In this document: one piece after another, positions 30,349 to 40,329 of the stretch
How the letters are laid out: every line of letters starts with the position of its first letter
Numbering within the stretch: the first letter of the stretch is position 1
Source of the DNA: JADHUC01 sp964617665
Lineage (GTDB): Bacteria; Planctomycetota; Planctomycetia; Pirellulales; Pirellulaceae
Length of the DNA: 40,466 nt
NCBI GenBank assembly: GCA_964617665.1
Contig: CAZUAH010000067.1
Span: 1 to 40,466, forward strand
Reading direction: 5' to 3'
Program-made: the position numbers and the translations under genes
Notes under the pieces: model-generated
What the model saw: the letters and a program-made list of their open reading frames with translations, nothing else
Databases searched by the model: none
Told to the model about the DNA's origin: nothing

Positions 30349-33300
30349 TTACTTTTTCGCGGAACCCTTTCGAGGCGATTTCGGCTTGCGCGCCGGCTTG
30401 GTTCTGAGTGCGGAGTTGGCGTTGTAGTCGGCGATTTCGGATTGCGCGATTTGTGTCAGCGACTCGCCTTCCGCATCAAGACACGTGACGGTGCCGTCTG
30501 ACAGAACGACATACATGCGGCCGCCTGCCGCGACCAGTCCATCGAACACTGGAGTCGTCGGAAGCCTGTAGCCAGAGTCGATTGTGCCGTCCGAGGCATT
30601 CACGTTTAGTAGTACCGCGCCAAGTTTGCCACGCATGGCTTCCTCTTGCTTGGCGAGCATCTCTTGCGTCTGCGGCGTGGTGATTGTCTTGAAGGCGTCC
30701 TCCTGGTTGATCAGCTCTTCAGGACCGAGGATGTGCAGACGATCGCCCGCCTTGACCATGGCGCGAACCAGAATGGGAACGGCCCGTGCCCACTTCTGCT
30801 GGTAGTCGTAGTCGGTGGCAAAGAGCATGTACTGGTACTGTTTCGACCATTTGAAGTACTGCTTCATGCGGCCCCAGCCATAGATGCCACTCTTGTCGAA
30901 CGACAGGATGCGGCCTGCGGGTGTATTCTTGCCGGCCAGGTAGTAGCCCGGCCAACCGGAGCCGTAGTTCTTGCCGTAAACCCAGTACGTGCGGTGCCAC
31001 CATGTGTCGTCGAGAAAACCGGTGCCGCTGAACACGTGCGCGTCCTTGCCCTTTTGATCTTGTAGCGACTCGAACGATTTGTTCTTGTCCTCCATGTCTC
31101 TTGCGTAGAGCTTGCGCGGGAAGTCCAACGCCAGGCGGTACCCATTCAAGTCGAATTCCTGGAATCGCATGAAGATCTTGTCTTCGCTACAGGAAAGGAT
31201 GTCGGGTAAGGCCATCGGCATGTTCAGGAACTCGTGGTGCATCTGCAATTCCTCGTCCGCGCCCGGCACCCTGTCGTCCATGACGTGTTCGGCGATCTTC
31301 TCGCCGGTCTTCGCGTCGAGAATCAGGAAACGCATTCCGCCATCCACAAACATCGAACGACCGCTGACGGTATACACCCGGTCCTCCCGCACCAAGACGG
31401 TCCCGTGAACGGGATGAGTCGATTCGATGTTCTCAAAGAACATGTGGTTCACCGGGCTGGGCGCAGCCTGGTATTTCCACACGAGCGCACCGCCATCCAA
31501 GCTCAGGCAGTACACATGTCCGTCCGTCGAGCCAAAGTAGATCCGATTTCCGCTAACGGTCGGTGGCGAGTCGATTCGGCCGCTGGGGAAGTAACGGAAG
31601 ACCGTCTTGCCCGAGTCTGCGTCCAAGGCATAGAGAGCTTGTTTGTTCTTCAGGGATACAAGAACCTTGCCGTCGGCGATGACCGGAGGAGTCGCGATTC
31701 CGGGCAATTTAACCGACCAGTTCTGTTTGAGCGTTTCGGCAACGCCTTCGCCAGTCGCGCCGCTTCGGCGATTGTCGCCTCGGTAGGTCGGCCACGTTGA
31801 CTGCGTCGGAGTGTCGGGTGATTCGTACGCGGGGCCCGTGGTCAAGCGGGTTTCTTCCGGCGATGTTTTTAGGACTACGTTGTTCTTGTCCTTGGTTGCC
31901 AGGGCGTTGAAGCCGAAAAGTTTGCCTCCGATGTAACACGCGCACGGATGCTGGGGCGCGTAGACCATTCCGTTGGCTGGCATGATGCCATACAGACAGG
32001 CGCCTCGGACCCAATGGTGCAGGGTCCACTGCTGGTTCTTCATGTCAATGAACTCGATGCCGGTCCGGGACATTAACAGGTAATCCTCGGTTGCCTTGCC
32101 AAGGTGGCAACGGTGGTGGAACCAATAAGCGTCCTTGTCGGCACCGAATTCGACCTTCGTCTTGCCGCTTTCAACATCTGTTCCGTAAAACACGCCCGTC
32201 GAACCCATCTCTTCGACCCAACGGTGGGCGGTCACGTCCCCGGCCCAAACGGTGCCGTTGACAACAAACAAATCTTCGGGCGAACGATATCCGGAAGCCG
32301 GATGATAGGCTTCCCACAGCTTCTTGCCGTCCTTCGCTGAAAGGCCGAACATCTGCTCCCTCGAACCGTAATCCCGCACCGGATTTTCGCCGCCCGTGTA
32401 GACGACCACGCCTCGATTGACCACCAAAGCGGGACCGAAGTTGAACGAGGTATTCTCGCGGATTGGCAGCGGGATCGACGCCCAGACTTGCACTCCTGCA
32501 TCCTTGCTGATTGCTCTTACGCGCTCGCCGTCATAGAAATAGACTTGGCTTTCATCCATGGCGGCGGAAAGCGGCGCCACCCACGGGAACGTCTTCTCCC
32601 AAGCGATCTTGTCTTCCTGCAAATCGAACTTGACGACACTCTTCTCCCGAATCGGCCATGCCCTCAAACCCGGCGTTGGATATCGCGACAGTTCTTCCTT
32701 GTTCGGAGTTCGATCTACGACCAAGTACAGCGAGTCGTTCTCGAACAGTATCTCGTCCGTGCCGGCCGTGTTCTCCAAAACACGCAGTGTCTTGCCCGTC
32801 GCGCTGTCAATTTCGGATACCGGCGCTTCGATTCCTAGCGTGGCGTAGACCTTCTTTCCCACGGCAACAATCCGCCTTGGCAGCGTGGCTGGACCGCTTT
32901 TCAACCCATGCAGGTTGGGGAACCACCGCGAGATATCTTTCTTCCACAAGATAGTGCCGTTGAACGCGTCCCGGGCAACAAGTTTCCAGGCGCTGGGCAG
33001 GAACGGCGAAAAAGCTTGGCCCTCGTCAAAGACGTAGAATACCTTGTTGTCGGCACTCACGCAGGCCGAGAAGCTTGACATGACGTCGTGGTGCCGTGCC
33101 CAGCGGGGACTGCCGACCCATTGCAGGTGATAGAGCGGCGGCTTGACGCGTTTGTCTTTGGATACAGGGTTGTTATCCACGCCGTACAGGTAGTGGGTCC
33201 ATTCGTCGATATCAGCCGGTCTGGATTTGGAAACGGTCTCCAACTCACGGCCTTTGATCATCACGGCTGTACCGCCCGGAGCCAGCACACGGTTGATTTC

Positions 33301-33666
33301 TTGGCTGCTTACCGTTTGACCATCTCCAATGATAAGCAGGTTGACGAAGTCAGCGACAAGCGGAACGGTCTTGCCATCCCATCCACCGAACGTGACTTTC
33401 CCGTCGCTACCCTTGTCGAACAGGTTCGATCTGATTTGCTGAACCTGAGACGCCTGCACGTCGATCCCGTGCACCAGGCTGTTCGGCACGATTCGATGAA
33501 TCTCGATGGCCAAGGCCCCATCGCCACATCCGACATGCACGACAACGCCGCCTTTGAATCCTGCCGCATCCACCAATTCTTGAGCGGATTGGGCAAAACA
33601 GGTTTCCGTAGCAACAGCCAACGCAATCGTCGCTATCAATCGAGTGAATTGGGATCGTCTTCGCAT
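30349..33666 (-). CDS. Exported methyltransferase-like / PQQ-type beta-propeller protein (paralogue 3)
   Basis: 1105 residues from the ATG at 33666 with AGAAAGG upstream; the ATG at 33711 has none. A signal peptide (LIATIALAVATETCFAQ) precedes the methyltransferase-like fold (about 25-135; GGVVVHVGCGDGALA, INRVLAPGGTAVMI). The conserved DIDEWTHYLYGVDNN joins it to the propeller, with units such as DAFNGTILWKKDIS and GRIDSPPTVSGNRIYFGSTDG. The C-terminus ends in a basic tail (RTKPARKPKSPRKGSAKK) not present in paralogue 2. Its coding sequence shows none of the obvious 7-bp arrays found in the other two. It sits in a run with LamG/DUF1593 and GH20 genes, the best clue that the family serves extracellular glycan metabolism. 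Activity is unknown. Confidence 0.9.
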   Translation of the reverse strand: MRRRSQFTRLIATIALAVATETCFAQSAQELVDAAGFKGGVVVHVGCGDGALAIEIHRIVPNSLVHGIDVQASQVQQIRSNLFDKGSDGKVTFGGWDGKTVPLVADFVNLLIIGDGQTVSSQEINRVLAPGGTAVMIKGRELETVSKSRPADIDEWTHYLYGVDNNPVSKDKRVKPPLYHLQWVGSPRWARHHDVMSSFSACVSADNKVFYVFDEGQAFSPFLPSAWKLVARDAFNGTILWKKDISRWFPNLHGLKSGPATLPRRIVAVGKKVYATLGIEAPVSEIDSATGKTLRVLENTAGTDEILFENDSLYLVVDRTPNKEELSRYPTPGLRAWPIREKSVVKFDLQEDKIAWEKTFPWVAPLSAAMDESQVYFYDGERVRAISKDAGVQVWASIPLPIRENTSFNFGPALVVNRGVVVYTGGENPVRDYGSREQMFGLSAKDGKKLWEAYHPASGYRSPEDLFVVNGTVWAGDVTAHRWVEEMGSTGVFYGTDVESGKTKVEFGADKDAYWFHHRCHLGKATEDYLLMSRTGIEFIDMKNQQWTLHHWVRGACLYGIMPANGMVYAPQHPCACYIGGKLFGFNALATKDKNNVVLKTSPEETRLTTGPAYESPDTPTQSTWPTYRGDNRRSGATGEGVAETLKQNWSVKLPGIATPPVIADGKVLVSLKNKQALYALDADSGKTVFRYFPSGRIDSPPTVSGNRIYFGSTDGHVYCLSLDGGALVWKYQAAPSPVNHMFFENIESTHPVHGTVLVREDRVYTVSGRSMFVDGGMRFLILDAKTGEKIAEHVMDDRVPGADEELQMHHEFLNMPMALPDILSCSEDKIFMRFQEFDLNGYRLALDFPRKLYARDMEDKNKSFESLQDQKGKDAHVFSGTGFLDDTWWHRTYWVYGKNYGSGWPGYYLAGKNTPAGRILSFDKSGIYGWGRMKQYFKWSKQYQYMLFATDYDYQQKWARAVPILVRAMVKAGDRLHILGPEELINQEDAFKTITTPQTQEMLAKQEEAMRGKLGAVLLNVNASDGTIDSGYRLPTTPVFDGLVAAGGRMYVVLSDGTVTCLDAEGESLTQIAQSEIADYNANSALRTKPARKPKSPRKGSAKK

Positions 33667-33829
33667 TTGATTGCCTTTCTGTGGGTAGGATTGGAGAGTC
33701 TGACCGGCCATCCATCATACATGCTGTCCTTCGATGGTTCGAGACGCTTGTCGTTCCAAGCACGTATCGAAGCGATCCAAGGCTTCCTCGTAGGTGGTGA
33801 AAGAAGAATGTCGTCCGTTGGGTCGAGCG

Positions 33830-36319
33830 TCACTCGGGGCGTGGCCTTTTGACGAGTTTCAGTCCGTGTGATGCAACGTGCTGTTTCAGGTCGGTGAAGA
33901 GCCGTTCTTCGGCTTGCGCGTCGGTCAGCATGCCGGTTGGAAAGCTGAGCGTTGTGCCCTTGGGAAAACGCGCCAGCAGCTTCTTGAGGTCGACCAGCGA
34001 GTAGGCGGAGTACTGAGCTACGTACCAACAGTCGTAGGCCGGCCTTCCGCGTTGATACGACGGGCGGGCGTTGAGGAATTCGCTTTCGCTGCCCGAGCTG
34101 AATTGAATGGCCACCGGTTCGCGCCACCGATCGAGATCGAAATCGACCATCTTCCGGTTCGGCTTGCTCAGACAAAGTGAGCGCACGCGTTTCAACATGG
34201 GAGGACCCGTGAACCAACTCTTACCGCGGATCAGCGCGTTGACGAGTTCACGCTCGAAGCGAACTTGCGGATCTGTTTGAGAACCGCTGTCGACGACTTT
34301 CAACTCCCCGACGTGGTCTCTCCACTCGGCCTGCCACCTCTCGAATCTCTGCCAGATGATTTGCTCCGCCGCCGCAGAACCGTACCTCTTGAGAAGCCGC
34401 ACGGCGTCGCCCGCGATCTCCAAGTTCTCGTCGTCCAGACGCTCGATGGCAATCCGTTCCAACTCGGCCGTCATATGAACGCCGGCCGCGTCGGTTAACA
34501 CGGTGCAATAGCGGCCCGTCTTTCTCCTGGCATCGAGTGCTTGTTCCACCAACCGTCCGCCTTCTTGTGGATTGTGACGCACGAGGTAGGCGAGCATCGA
34601 GATTCGCTCGTCAGATAGCCAATCTTTGACTTCGTTGCCGTACAATCTGCGCACGCGGTCGTAAATAGCTGCCGAACCGTAGCGAGCTACCAGCGCCGCG
34701 GCCAACTCGCTCTCGTGCAAATCGTCCATGCCTTCTTCCAGCCGAGTGGCAAGCGAGTCGTCCAATTCGGCAATCGGCTGATCCGGTAGCAGGGTCAGCG
34801 ATTTCAGCGTGGCTCGCGGTCTGGAACGTCGGAGTTCGGCCAGGATCAGCGCGCGCCCCTCTTCGGGTGCGAGTTCGAGAAAGCGGCGAAGGGACTCGTC
34901 GATCGGCAAGGCAAAAGCAGCCCCTTCTTCACGTTGGGGAGCGATGGTGATGAACCTACGCAACGCTGGCAGGAAGTCGACTCCGCCGAACCGCTTCCAG
35001 TGCGAGGTCAACAGTTGCTGCTGATCACGTTCCGGAAGATGCTCGAATACCGGCAGAACCGCCGCTCGGATTTGTGCCAGTCGCTTGGGGGTCAGCAGTG
35101 CCTCGTCGCGCATGTGGCTGTAGCTTCCGAACTGGAACAGTTCGAACAGCGATTGCGCCCGGACCAGCGGCTCTTTCATCTCGGCAACGGTCCAGGCGGC
35201 GTGGAAGAATTCGACGAAGAACCTTTTTTCCGCGGCGCGATGTGCCTTCCTGAGCCGATCGAGTTCCTCGCGCGAGCCTTTTCCGTCCCGAAATGCCCGG
35301 TAGTCGATTGGCACTTGGACGTCGGCAGCCAGATGCACCAATTGGGAAAGGAATGGGGTAGCCACTACGAAATCGGGAATGTCCAGGCGTCGCTTCGATT
35401 CTTCGACCGCGGCGGCTTTGTACCGCGACTCTTGTAGCCCCACCTCGATGTCATACTTCTCGTCCTTGTTGCGGCCTGGATGACGACGCGCCAGTTCGCG
35501 TGTTGCGGCCTCGGTGTCCAGATACCGCAATCGTCGCAGCGCCTCGCGGCGTAACGCGCCGTGCTCTTGTGTGTCGTCGGATTGGCGATCGAGAACCTCG
35601 ACGGCCATTCGAAGTTGTTCGTCCTGCCATTGGCTCGTGACTGGTAAGATCTCCAACTCCAGCAGGTTCGACGTTAGCCGCAGGTCGTTGTTGCGGGGCG
35701 GCGAGAACTTCGGTCTCCAGACGCGAGCACTTGTGCTGTAGAAGCGATACTTACCTGGCTTGTCGAAGCGTCGCCATTCGTTTAGGTAGACGCGGCAGCG
35801 GTAAACGCGACCGGCCTTGGGCATCCGCGGCGTGCCGCCCGCCCAGTGATAGAAGTTCGGCTCGTCCCAAGTCCGCTGACGAGTCCCCGCCTGAGGCGAG
35901 ACACGGAATACTTCCAGCAGCCGAGCGGTCCCCGATCCGCGCGCCAATCCGTCGTTGATCAGAAACTTGCTCGGTTCACCGAACGTGTACACAAGATCCA
36001 GAGGAATCAACTGCCCAACGCGGAATCGAGCTTGCGGATCGACAATCTCAATCGCAAGGCTCGCCCCCTCGGGGTTCGCCGCGACGGCTCGCGTGTGCGC
36101 GGCAAGAAAGTCTGGTTCGGCTGCGGTCGCCAAAGCAGTCGCCAGCACGGCTTCCACGAGCATCGTCACTAAGCAGTGCTTAGGGACGACTGCGCGGTTG
36201 GTGGTGCAGAGACCTGGAAATGACCGGCCCACCACCAGCATCGAACCGAGCAAACAATACTCAACTCCGCTTAGTGCGACTCGGCACAAGACCGAATTGA
36301 ATGGAGTTGATACTGTCAT
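33830..36319 (-). CDS. Large secreted protein of unknown function with HEAT-like helical repeats
   Basis: 829 residues if it starts at the ATG at 36319, which has GAAGGTGATG upstream. An ATG at 36163 would give a cleaner signal peptide (MLVEAVLATALATAAEP) but has no ribosome binding site, so the start is open. A beta-rich domain follows (SLAIEIVDPQARFRVGQLIPLDLVYTF, KPGKYRFYSTSARVW), resembling the front of planctomycete extracellular proteins. From about residue 230 the sequence is helical, with HEAT-like pairs (EALRRLRYLDTEAATRELARRHPG, LERIAIERLDDENLEIAGDAVRLLKRYG). The end (TTLSFPTGMLTDAQAEERLFTDL) is distinct. No catalytic motif is seen. It lies 49 bases after the metallophosphoesterase gene and 163 bases before the third propeller gene on the same strand. 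Confidence 0.82.
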   Translation of the reverse strand: MTVSTPFNSVLCRVALSGVEYCLLGSMLVVGRSFPGLCTTNRAVVPKHCLVTMLVEAVLATALATAAEPDFLAAHTRAVAANPEGASLAIEIVDPQARFRVGQLIPLDLVYTFGEPSKFLINDGLARGSGTARLLEVFRVSPQAGTRQRTWDEPNFYHWAGGTPRMPKAGRVYRCRVYLNEWRRFDKPGKYRFYSTSARVWRPKFSPPRNNDLRLTSNLLELEILPVTSQWQDEQLRMAVEVLDRQSDDTQEHGALRREALRRLRYLDTEAATRELARRHPGRNKDEKYDIEVGLQESRYKAAAVEESKRRLDIPDFVVATPFLSQLVHLAADVQVPIDYRAFRDGKGSREELDRLRKAHRAAEKRFFVEFFHAAWTVAEMKEPLVRAQSLFELFQFGSYSHMRDEALLTPKRLAQIRAAVLPVFEHLPERDQQQLLTSHWKRFGGVDFLPALRRFITIAPQREEGAAFALPIDESLRRFLELAPEEGRALILAELRRSRPRATLKSLTLLPDQPIAELDDSLATRLEEGMDDLHESELAAALVARYGSAAIYDRVRRLYGNEVKDWLSDERISMLAYLVRHNPQEGGRLVEQALDARRKTGRYCTVLTDAAGVHMTAELERIAIERLDDENLEIAGDAVRLLKRYGSAAAEQIIWQRFERWQAEWRDHVGELKVVDSGSQTDPQVRFERELVNALIRGKSWFTGPPMLKRVRSLCLSKPNRKMVDFDLDRWREPVAIQFSSGSESEFLNARPSYQRGRPAYDCWYVAQYSAYSLVDLKKLLARFPKGTTLSFPTGMLTDAQAEERLFTDLKQHVASHGLKLVKRPRPE

Positions 36320-36368
36320 ACGTCATCACCTTCGGTTTACCGCGCGATGATTGTCTCCGCTGATTGTA

Positions 36369-37406
36369 TCACGAATCAGCGAACTTGAGCGTGAAGCGAA
36401 ACTCTTCGAGTTCCAATTTCCTCGTGCTCTTCAGGGCCGGCGAGTAGGTTCTCACTTGCGCTGTTCTTCCATCGGGTAAGAACTCCAGCAAGCGCATGTA
36501 AGCCATACCGCCGCCGCGCATCTTCTCGTAATCGACCATCATCTGGTGGACTTTGTTCCCGCGGTCCGCTTCGCTGGCAAGATAGCCCAGTCCGCCGGTG
36601 GAAACGTGACCGCTGAGCACGATCATTGTGTTCGGGTGCCGACGAACGAGTTTCTGCCACAACTGTTCGCCATCGTTTCCCCATTCATGCGGGCTGGCAC
36701 GTTGGGAACGGCCTGATTTGTGGTCGTAGCGGGTGCTATCGCGGAACAGATAGGCGTGCGTGACAATGATCGCCAACCGATTGGCATGCTGCTCCAGCAC
36801 CTTGTTGGCCCATTCGACCACTTCATCGCGAGGACCGCACTCCAATGCAAGAATTATCCAGTCGCGTTTGCCGATCCTCAACAAGTGATAGCTGTTGTCG
36901 AGCCTGCCCTCGAGTTGGACTCCGCCGAAAGTTGGCCATTTCTGAATGTTCTCCAAAGGAAAATACTTGCTCAGCAGTGTCGTGTCGCGTTTAGGCGCAT
37001 TGTCGTCGTAGTCATGATTGCCCGGCACCAGCGCATACGGCACACGGCCTTCAAGCAGGTCGAGGCATCGTCGGGCGACATTCCATTCCTGTGGGGCGTT
37101 ATGTTGAGTAATGTCGCCCAGGTGTACGGCGTAGACGATATTGCGATCTCGGCAGTTTTCGGCAATCCAATTGGTCTGAGCCTCGAAGTACTGTGGATAA
37201 TCGTCGGAGTAACGCTCCGTATCAGGCAGAATCGCCAGTGTCGTGCTGCCTTCGATCCAAGGCAGCGGCTGAGGCTCTTCGCAACGCGCACGGCTGTCGA
37301 TAGTAATCCAGGCAAAAACGACCAACAGCCAGGATCGTGCTTTCGACCAGTCATGATTCAACGCAAGTTGCTTGATGCCGGCAGCCATTGTCTGTACCAC
37401 ATTCAT
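36369..37406 (-). CDS. Calcineurin-like metallophosphoesterase
   Basis: 345 residues from the ATG at 37406 (AGG six bases upstream); an upstream TTG at 37460 and an ATG at 37388 are alternatives. A membrane or signal segment lies near residues 25-45 (SWLLVVFAWITI). The metal-binding motifs are in order: HLGDITQHN, VPGNHDYDD, VTHAYLF and LSGHVSTGG. The first motif usually reads DxH, but here the matching strand is ILPDTERYS, so the first metal site looks altered. This is a recurring feature of some exported phosphoesterase-like proteins (from memory). Substrates of the family include phosphodiesters and pyrophosphates. It heads the minus-strand run that continues through the large secreted protein, the third propeller paralogue and the glycan enzymes. 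Confidence 0.85.
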   Translation of the reverse strand: MNVVQTMAAGIKQLALNHDWSKARSWLLVVFAWITIDSRARCEEPQPLPWIEGSTTLAILPDTERYSDDYPQYFEAQTNWIAENCRDRNIVYAVHLGDITQHNAPQEWNVARRCLDLLEGRVPYALVPGNHDYDDNAPKRDTTLLSKYFPLENIQKWPTFGGVQLEGRLDNSYHLLRIGKRDWIILALECGPRDEVVEWANKVLEQHANRLAIIVTHAYLFRDSTRYDHKSGRSQRASPHEWGNDGEQLWQKLVRRHPNTMIVLSGHVSTGGLGYLASEADRGNKVHQMMVDYEKMRGGGMAYMRLLEFLPDGRTAQVRTYSPALKSTRKLELEEFRFTLKFADS

Positions 37407-37917
37407 GTGTGCCTGGAATTGGCGCAGCTTCCGATCGAGGAGTCGCGCCCGTACCTGCAAACTGAAACCATTCTGTAGCCTTCCGCCAAGAGGTCAATAA
37501 TGCCAGAGGCTAATGTCCACAAGACTGCACAACTGAAGTTCTGACACGGAAACCACAACATGGGACAAATCCGACTCCACCTTGCCATCTCCGCCTGCCT
37601 TGCCACGTTAGTCTGTGGGCCGCTCTCCTGACCCCACCGGCAGCCTCATCGCGGCTCGTGCCTACTGGAGTAACAACAGCTTCACAGCCAATGTGACACG
37701 CGATGTGTCACATGAAAGTCGCCTGGAGCCTGCCGAGTGGGGAACGGCCGTTGTGGAATGACTTTAGAGCCAGATTGTGAGGAATGAAGATAAACGGCGA
37801 AGCCGTTCTCTGGCTTACCGCGATGCGCCTTCTTCACAGTCCACGCGTCAGGCACTATGCTGTCACGAAAGACATATTTAAAAACGCTTATATTGAATCG
37901 CGAAAGTGGCTGATCGT
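37407..37917. promoter_or_regulatory. Divergent intergenic region with a 9-bp palindrome and a nested stem-loop
   Basis: About 510 bp between the minus-strand phosphoesterase and the plus-strand cytochrome gene. No gene is supported. At 37691-37713, ATGTGACAC and GTGTCACAT face each other across GCGAT; the size and symmetry suit an operator, though no regulator is identified. At 37768-37815, AGCCAG pairs with CTGGCT around an inner AACGGC-GAA-GCCGTT hairpin (37793-37807), which could be a leader RNA structure about 100 bases upstream of the cytochrome gene. A TATATT at about 37889-37894 is a possible -10 element, without a convincing -35. Confidence 0.4.
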
Positions 37918-40326
37918 ATGAAGCTAACACTCATCACATTCTGCATCCTGGCCTTTCCCGCCATCTGCGTGGCGGAGCAAACAATCAATTTCAACCGTGA
38001 TGTTCGCCCTATCCTCTCGGACCGCTGCTTCCAATGTCACGGCCCGAACGAACATGATCGGCAAGGCGACCTTCGCCTGGATCAAGCAGGAGGGCCGGCC
38101 GGTGCGCATCAGGCTATTGAACCGGGGGCCGTCGAGGACAGCTCGCTTTGGTACCGGATCACATCCGAAGATGACGACGTGATGCCACCGTCGGATTCCA
38201 ACAAGAAGCCGTTGACCGCTAACGAGAAACGGATCATCAAGCGCTGGATCGAAGAAGGGGCGGTGTACGCAGACTTTTGGGCGTTCGTGCCGCCTCGAAG
38301 ACCGGCGCTGCCGGAGATCGACGACCCGCGGTGGAGTCGTCAGGCAATAGACCGGTTGGTTCTGGGCAGACTCAAAGCGGAAGGCTTGGCACCAAACCCG
38401 ATTGCGGCCCGGCGCACGTTGATCCGGCGGCTGAGTCTCGATTTGACCGGATTGCCGCCGACGCGCGAGGAGATTCAGAGCTTTCTCGCCGATACATCTG
38501 CGGGCTCCTACGAGCGTCTGGTGGATCGACTGCTGGCCAAGCCGCAGTACGGCGAGCACATGACCAAGTATTGGCTCGACCTGGTCCGCTTCGCCGACAC
38601 GAACGGCATTCACCATGACCACTATCGCGAGATGACACCGTATCGAGACTGGGTGATCCGCGCGTTCAATCAGAACCTGCCGTACGACGAATTCGTCAGC
38701 TACCAACTCGCGGGTGACCTCTATCCCGAACCGACCCAGGATCAGTTTGTTGCATCCGGCTTCAATCGGCTGCACCTGATAATCGACCGGGGGACGGCAC
38801 TTCCGGAGGAAAGCTACACACGAAACGTCGTCGACCGAGTCACGGCTGTGGGCACCGCGTTCATGGGTCTGACAGTGCAGTGCGCGGTCTGTCACGATCA
38901 TAAGTACGATCCGGTAACGATGCGAGACTTTTATTCGCTGTTCGCCTTCTTCAATAACCTGGACGCCGCGCCGGAAACCGGCGGCCGTTCGGGCACGGAC
39001 TTTCAACGAGGCCTGCAACCGCCATACGTCAGCCTGGCCACGGAAGAGCAGGAAGCAAGGCTCGGCGAGTTGGAACGTCGGATCGAGGAAGTTCAGGCAC
39101 AGATTAAGCAGATCGAACAGCGAGTGAGTAAGGCGGACGACGACGCACAGAAGAAGACGCTGGCCGAGGAGTTGAAGCAAGCGAAGGAATCCCTTGCGAA
39201 GACCAAGGCCGAGAAGCAGACGTTCGAGGCCGCGATCCCCGTGGCAATGGTCATGAAAGAGAAGGCCGACAGACGGCCCGCCCACATCCTTATTCGCGGC
39301 GTGTACGACGATCCTGGGGAAGTCGTCGAGCGTGATACGCCGGCCTTTCTTCCCCCGATGAAGAAGAAGGACGGGCTGAAGACCCGCATGGACTTGGCCG
39401 ATTGGTTCGTGTCCGCCGAGCACCCGTTGACCGCACGAGTTGCGGTTAACCGCTTCTGGCAGCAGTTGTTCGGTGTCGGCATCGTGAAGACGTCGGAGGA
39501 TTTTGGCGCCCAAGGCGAATGGCCAAGCCATCCGGGGCTGCTCGATTGCCTGGCCGTCTCCTTCGTCGAGTCTGGGTGGGATGTCAAAGCTTTGGTAAAG
39601 CAAATCGTGATGTCCGAGACCTATAAGCAGTCATCCAAGGCTTTGCCTGAACAGTTCGAAAGCGATCCGGAGAATCGCCTGTTGGCGCGGGGCTCTCGCT
39701 TCCGTGTGGATGCGGAAGTGATACGTGACCAAGTGCTGGCCACCAGCGGCCTGTTAAACGACCAGTTGTACGGCAAGAGCGTCAAGCCACCACAGCCCGC
39801 TGGCCTGTGGAAGACGGTGAGTATGCCCAGTTCGTATCCTCGCGACTACGAACCCGATACGGGCGACAAGATCTACCGTCGCAGCGTCTATACGTTCTGG
39901 AAGCGAGGTATGCCGCCGCCGCAAATGACCATTCTGAATGCTCCGTCGCGCGAGGCATGTATTGCTCGCCGCGAGCGTACGAACACTCCGCTCCAGGCGT
40001 TGTTGTTGATGAACGAGGCGGAGTACTTGAAGGCGGCCCGCCACTTGGCCCACGAGACGATGTCGGACCGATCGCTAAAGTCCGCTGATCGACTGGCTGC
40101 CGTGTACGAAACCATTACATCGAGACTGCCAGATGCCGAGGAGACCGAGACGTTTCTCAAGATGGTTGAAGATCTGGGAACGATCTACCGCGACAACTCG
40201 GATTTGGCAGACGAACTCTGCGACGGCGTGAAGTTGCACGAGGGAGTAACGTCTGCGGAACTGGCCGCGTGGACGATGCTGGTCAGCACGATCTACAACC
40301 TCGATATCACAAAAACCCGGGACTAA
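37918..40326 (+). CDS. Planctomycete cytochrome c: PSC1 + DUF1549 + DUF1553
   Basis: 802 residues from the ATG at 37918; a GTG at 37906 is an alternative, and neither has a strong ribosome binding site. A signal peptide (LITFCILAFPAICVAE) precedes a PSC1 cytochrome domain with the heme motif CFQCHG (about 35-45) and the distal Met in DDDVMPPSD. DUF1549 follows (about 125-345; LIRRLSLDLTGLPPT, YWLDLVRFADTNG), including a second heme motif CAVCHDHKYDP. A Glu/Lys-rich coiled coil spans about 370-445. DUF1553 takes up the C-terminal part (VNRFWQQLFGVGIVKTSEDFG, RANTPLQAL-type RTNTPLQALLLMNE). These proteins are typical of Planctomycetota and are usually paired with a DUF1501 gene; their role, probably extracytoplasmic electron transfer or hydrolysis, is not settled. 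The next gene starts 97 bases downstream. Confidence 0.93.
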   Translation: MKLTLITFCILAFPAICVAEQTINFNRDVRPILSDRCFQCHGPNEHDRQGDLRLDQAGGPAGAHQAIEPGAVEDSSLWYRITSEDDDVMPPSDSNKKPLTANEKRIIKRWIEEGAVYADFWAFVPPRRPALPEIDDPRWSRQAIDRLVLGRLKAEGLAPNPIAARRTLIRRLSLDLTGLPPTREEIQSFLADTSAGSYERLVDRLLAKPQYGEHMTKYWLDLVRFADTNGIHHDHYREMTPYRDWVIRAFNQNLPYDEFVSYQLAGDLYPEPTQDQFVASGFNRLHLIIDRGTALPEESYTRNVVDRVTAVGTAFMGLTVQCAVCHDHKYDPVTMRDFYSLFAFFNNLDAAPETGGRSGTDFQRGLQPPYVSLATEEQEARLGELERRIEEVQAQIKQIEQRVSKADDDAQKKTLAEELKQAKESLAKTKAEKQTFEAAIPVAMVMKEKADRRPAHILIRGVYDDPGEVVERDTPAFLPPMKKKDGLKTRMDLADWFVSAEHPLTARVAVNRFWQQLFGVGIVKTSEDFGAQGEWPSHPGLLDCLAVSFVESGWDVKALVKQIVMSETYKQSSKALPEQFESDPENRLLARGSRFRVDAEVIRDQVLATSGLLNDQLYGKSVKPPQPAGLWKTVSMPSSYPRDYEPDTGDKIYRRSVYTFWKRGMPPPQMTILNAPSREACIARRERTNTPLQALLLMNEAEYLKAARHLAHETMSDRSLKSADRLAAVYETITSRLPDAEETETFLKMVEDLGTIYRDNSDLADELCDGVKLHEGVTSAELAAWTMLVSTIYNLDITKTRD

Positions 40327-40329
40327 GAA

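Noticed and set aside
37924..39603. A 559-codon minus-strand open frame
   Set aside because: Fully antisense to the cytochrome c gene, which has heme motifs and clear DUF1549/DUF1553 sequence.
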